A DNA stretch of 64,000 nucleotides from Candidatus Dormiibacterota bacterium (GTDB taxonomy: Bacteria; Chloroflexota; Dormibacteria; CF-121): NCBI GenBank assembly GCA_035544955.1, contig DASZZN010000012.1:90685-154684 (forward strand), written 5' to 3'. Every line of letters begins with the position of its first letter. Position 1 is the first letter of the stretch. The position numbers and the translations under genes were made by a program. The notes under the pieces are model-generated. The model worked only from the letters and a program-made list of their open reading frames with translations. It did not search any database and had not been told where the DNA came from. Positions 63,903-64,000 of the stretch are shown here, piece by piece.

Positions 63903-64000
63903 CTGTTTGCCACCCGGTGACGCGCGAGGTTCGGGTGGCGCGAACCACTATGCGTGGCGAGTATCCCGCCGATTCGGGCCGTTGTCAACGATGCCGGAGT
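63903..64000. other. Window end, no gene seen
   Basis: About 100 bases upstream of the cyclase gene. No start or RNA gene is recognised; it may hold the cyclase promoter. Confidence 0.4.

Noticed and set aside
1..64000. CRISPR arrays, rRNA genes, riboswitches
   Set aside because: No regularly spaced repeats, rRNA segments or recognisable aptamer cores were seen on reading both strands.

Overview
The window is about 64 kb of high-GC chromosomal DNA. Genes are tightly packed, GTG and TTG starts are common, start/stop overlaps are frequent, and several TATACT-like -10 boxes sit directly in front of start codons. The gene set suggests a free-living, uncultivated soil bacterium of the Chloroflexota / Dormibacterota / Actinomycetota sphere: PHO-box type phosphate control, an MprAB-like pair next to an HtrA protease, Ku, a SufS-SufU type SUF operon, CHAD and SixA proteins. 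No 16S rRNA or marker set is present, so the phylum is an inference.

Layout. 1-6562: end of an MFS exporter, an amidohydrolase, galT, a GDP-mannose pyrophosphorylase fused to a degenerate phosphomannomutase domain, and an unknown gene running into tRNA-Gly(CCC). 6601-11888: a small genomic island in the 3' end of that tRNA, with a large serine recombinase, a Replic_Relax-like protein, an iteron-like repeat field, three orphan small genes each followed by a related repeat, and a 25-bp copy of the tRNA end as the far att site. 11994-13255: a VOC protein and an alpha/beta hydrolase split by one in-frame TAG. 13322-26197: phosphate and polyphosphate genes (ppk1, CYTH-CHAD, NUDIX, SixA; PhoU-like DUF47 and Pit on the minus strand; phoR, pstSCAB, phoU, phoB) with PHO-box-like repeats. 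26288-29076: cupredoxin, LOG-family hydrolase and an IS256-type transposase relic lacking two catalytic acidic residues.

29073-36735 (minus) reads as one envelope-stress unit: response regulator, sensor kinase, HtrA/PDZ protease, HlyD-like adaptor, MacB-type ABC ATPase and permease, a glycine-rich secreted protein and a 57-aa membrane protein. 36794-42570: an Nramp-family transporter, a C39-like lipoprotein, folE, a DUF72 protein, Ku, and a LigD-type ligase homologue that has lost its catalytic lysine. 42583-46444: a three-subunit molybdenum hydroxylase whose FAD subunit carries the four-cysteine [4Fe-4S] loop typical of 4-hydroxybenzoyl-CoA reductase. 46514-51113: a small lipoprotein and two paralogous secreted BNR/sialidase-fold proteins separated by hairpin terminators. 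51384-54126: FAH-family hydrolase, surE, a zinc-ribbon protein and a flavin reductase. 54183-60441: a full SUF iron-sulfur operon (Rrf2 regulator, sufS, sufU, sufC, sufB, sufD, Rieske ferredoxin, sufT). 60443-63902: a 46-aa membrane protein, a CpaF/TadA ATPase and a membrane class III nucleotide cyclase.

The strongest leads for new biology are the Ku-linked pseudo-ligase, the catalytically altered IS256 protein, the cassette-like repeats and iteron field in the tRNA-Gly island, the recombinase whose C-terminus is encoded by the tRNA it targets, and the 4-hydroxybenzoyl-CoA-reductase-like enzyme.
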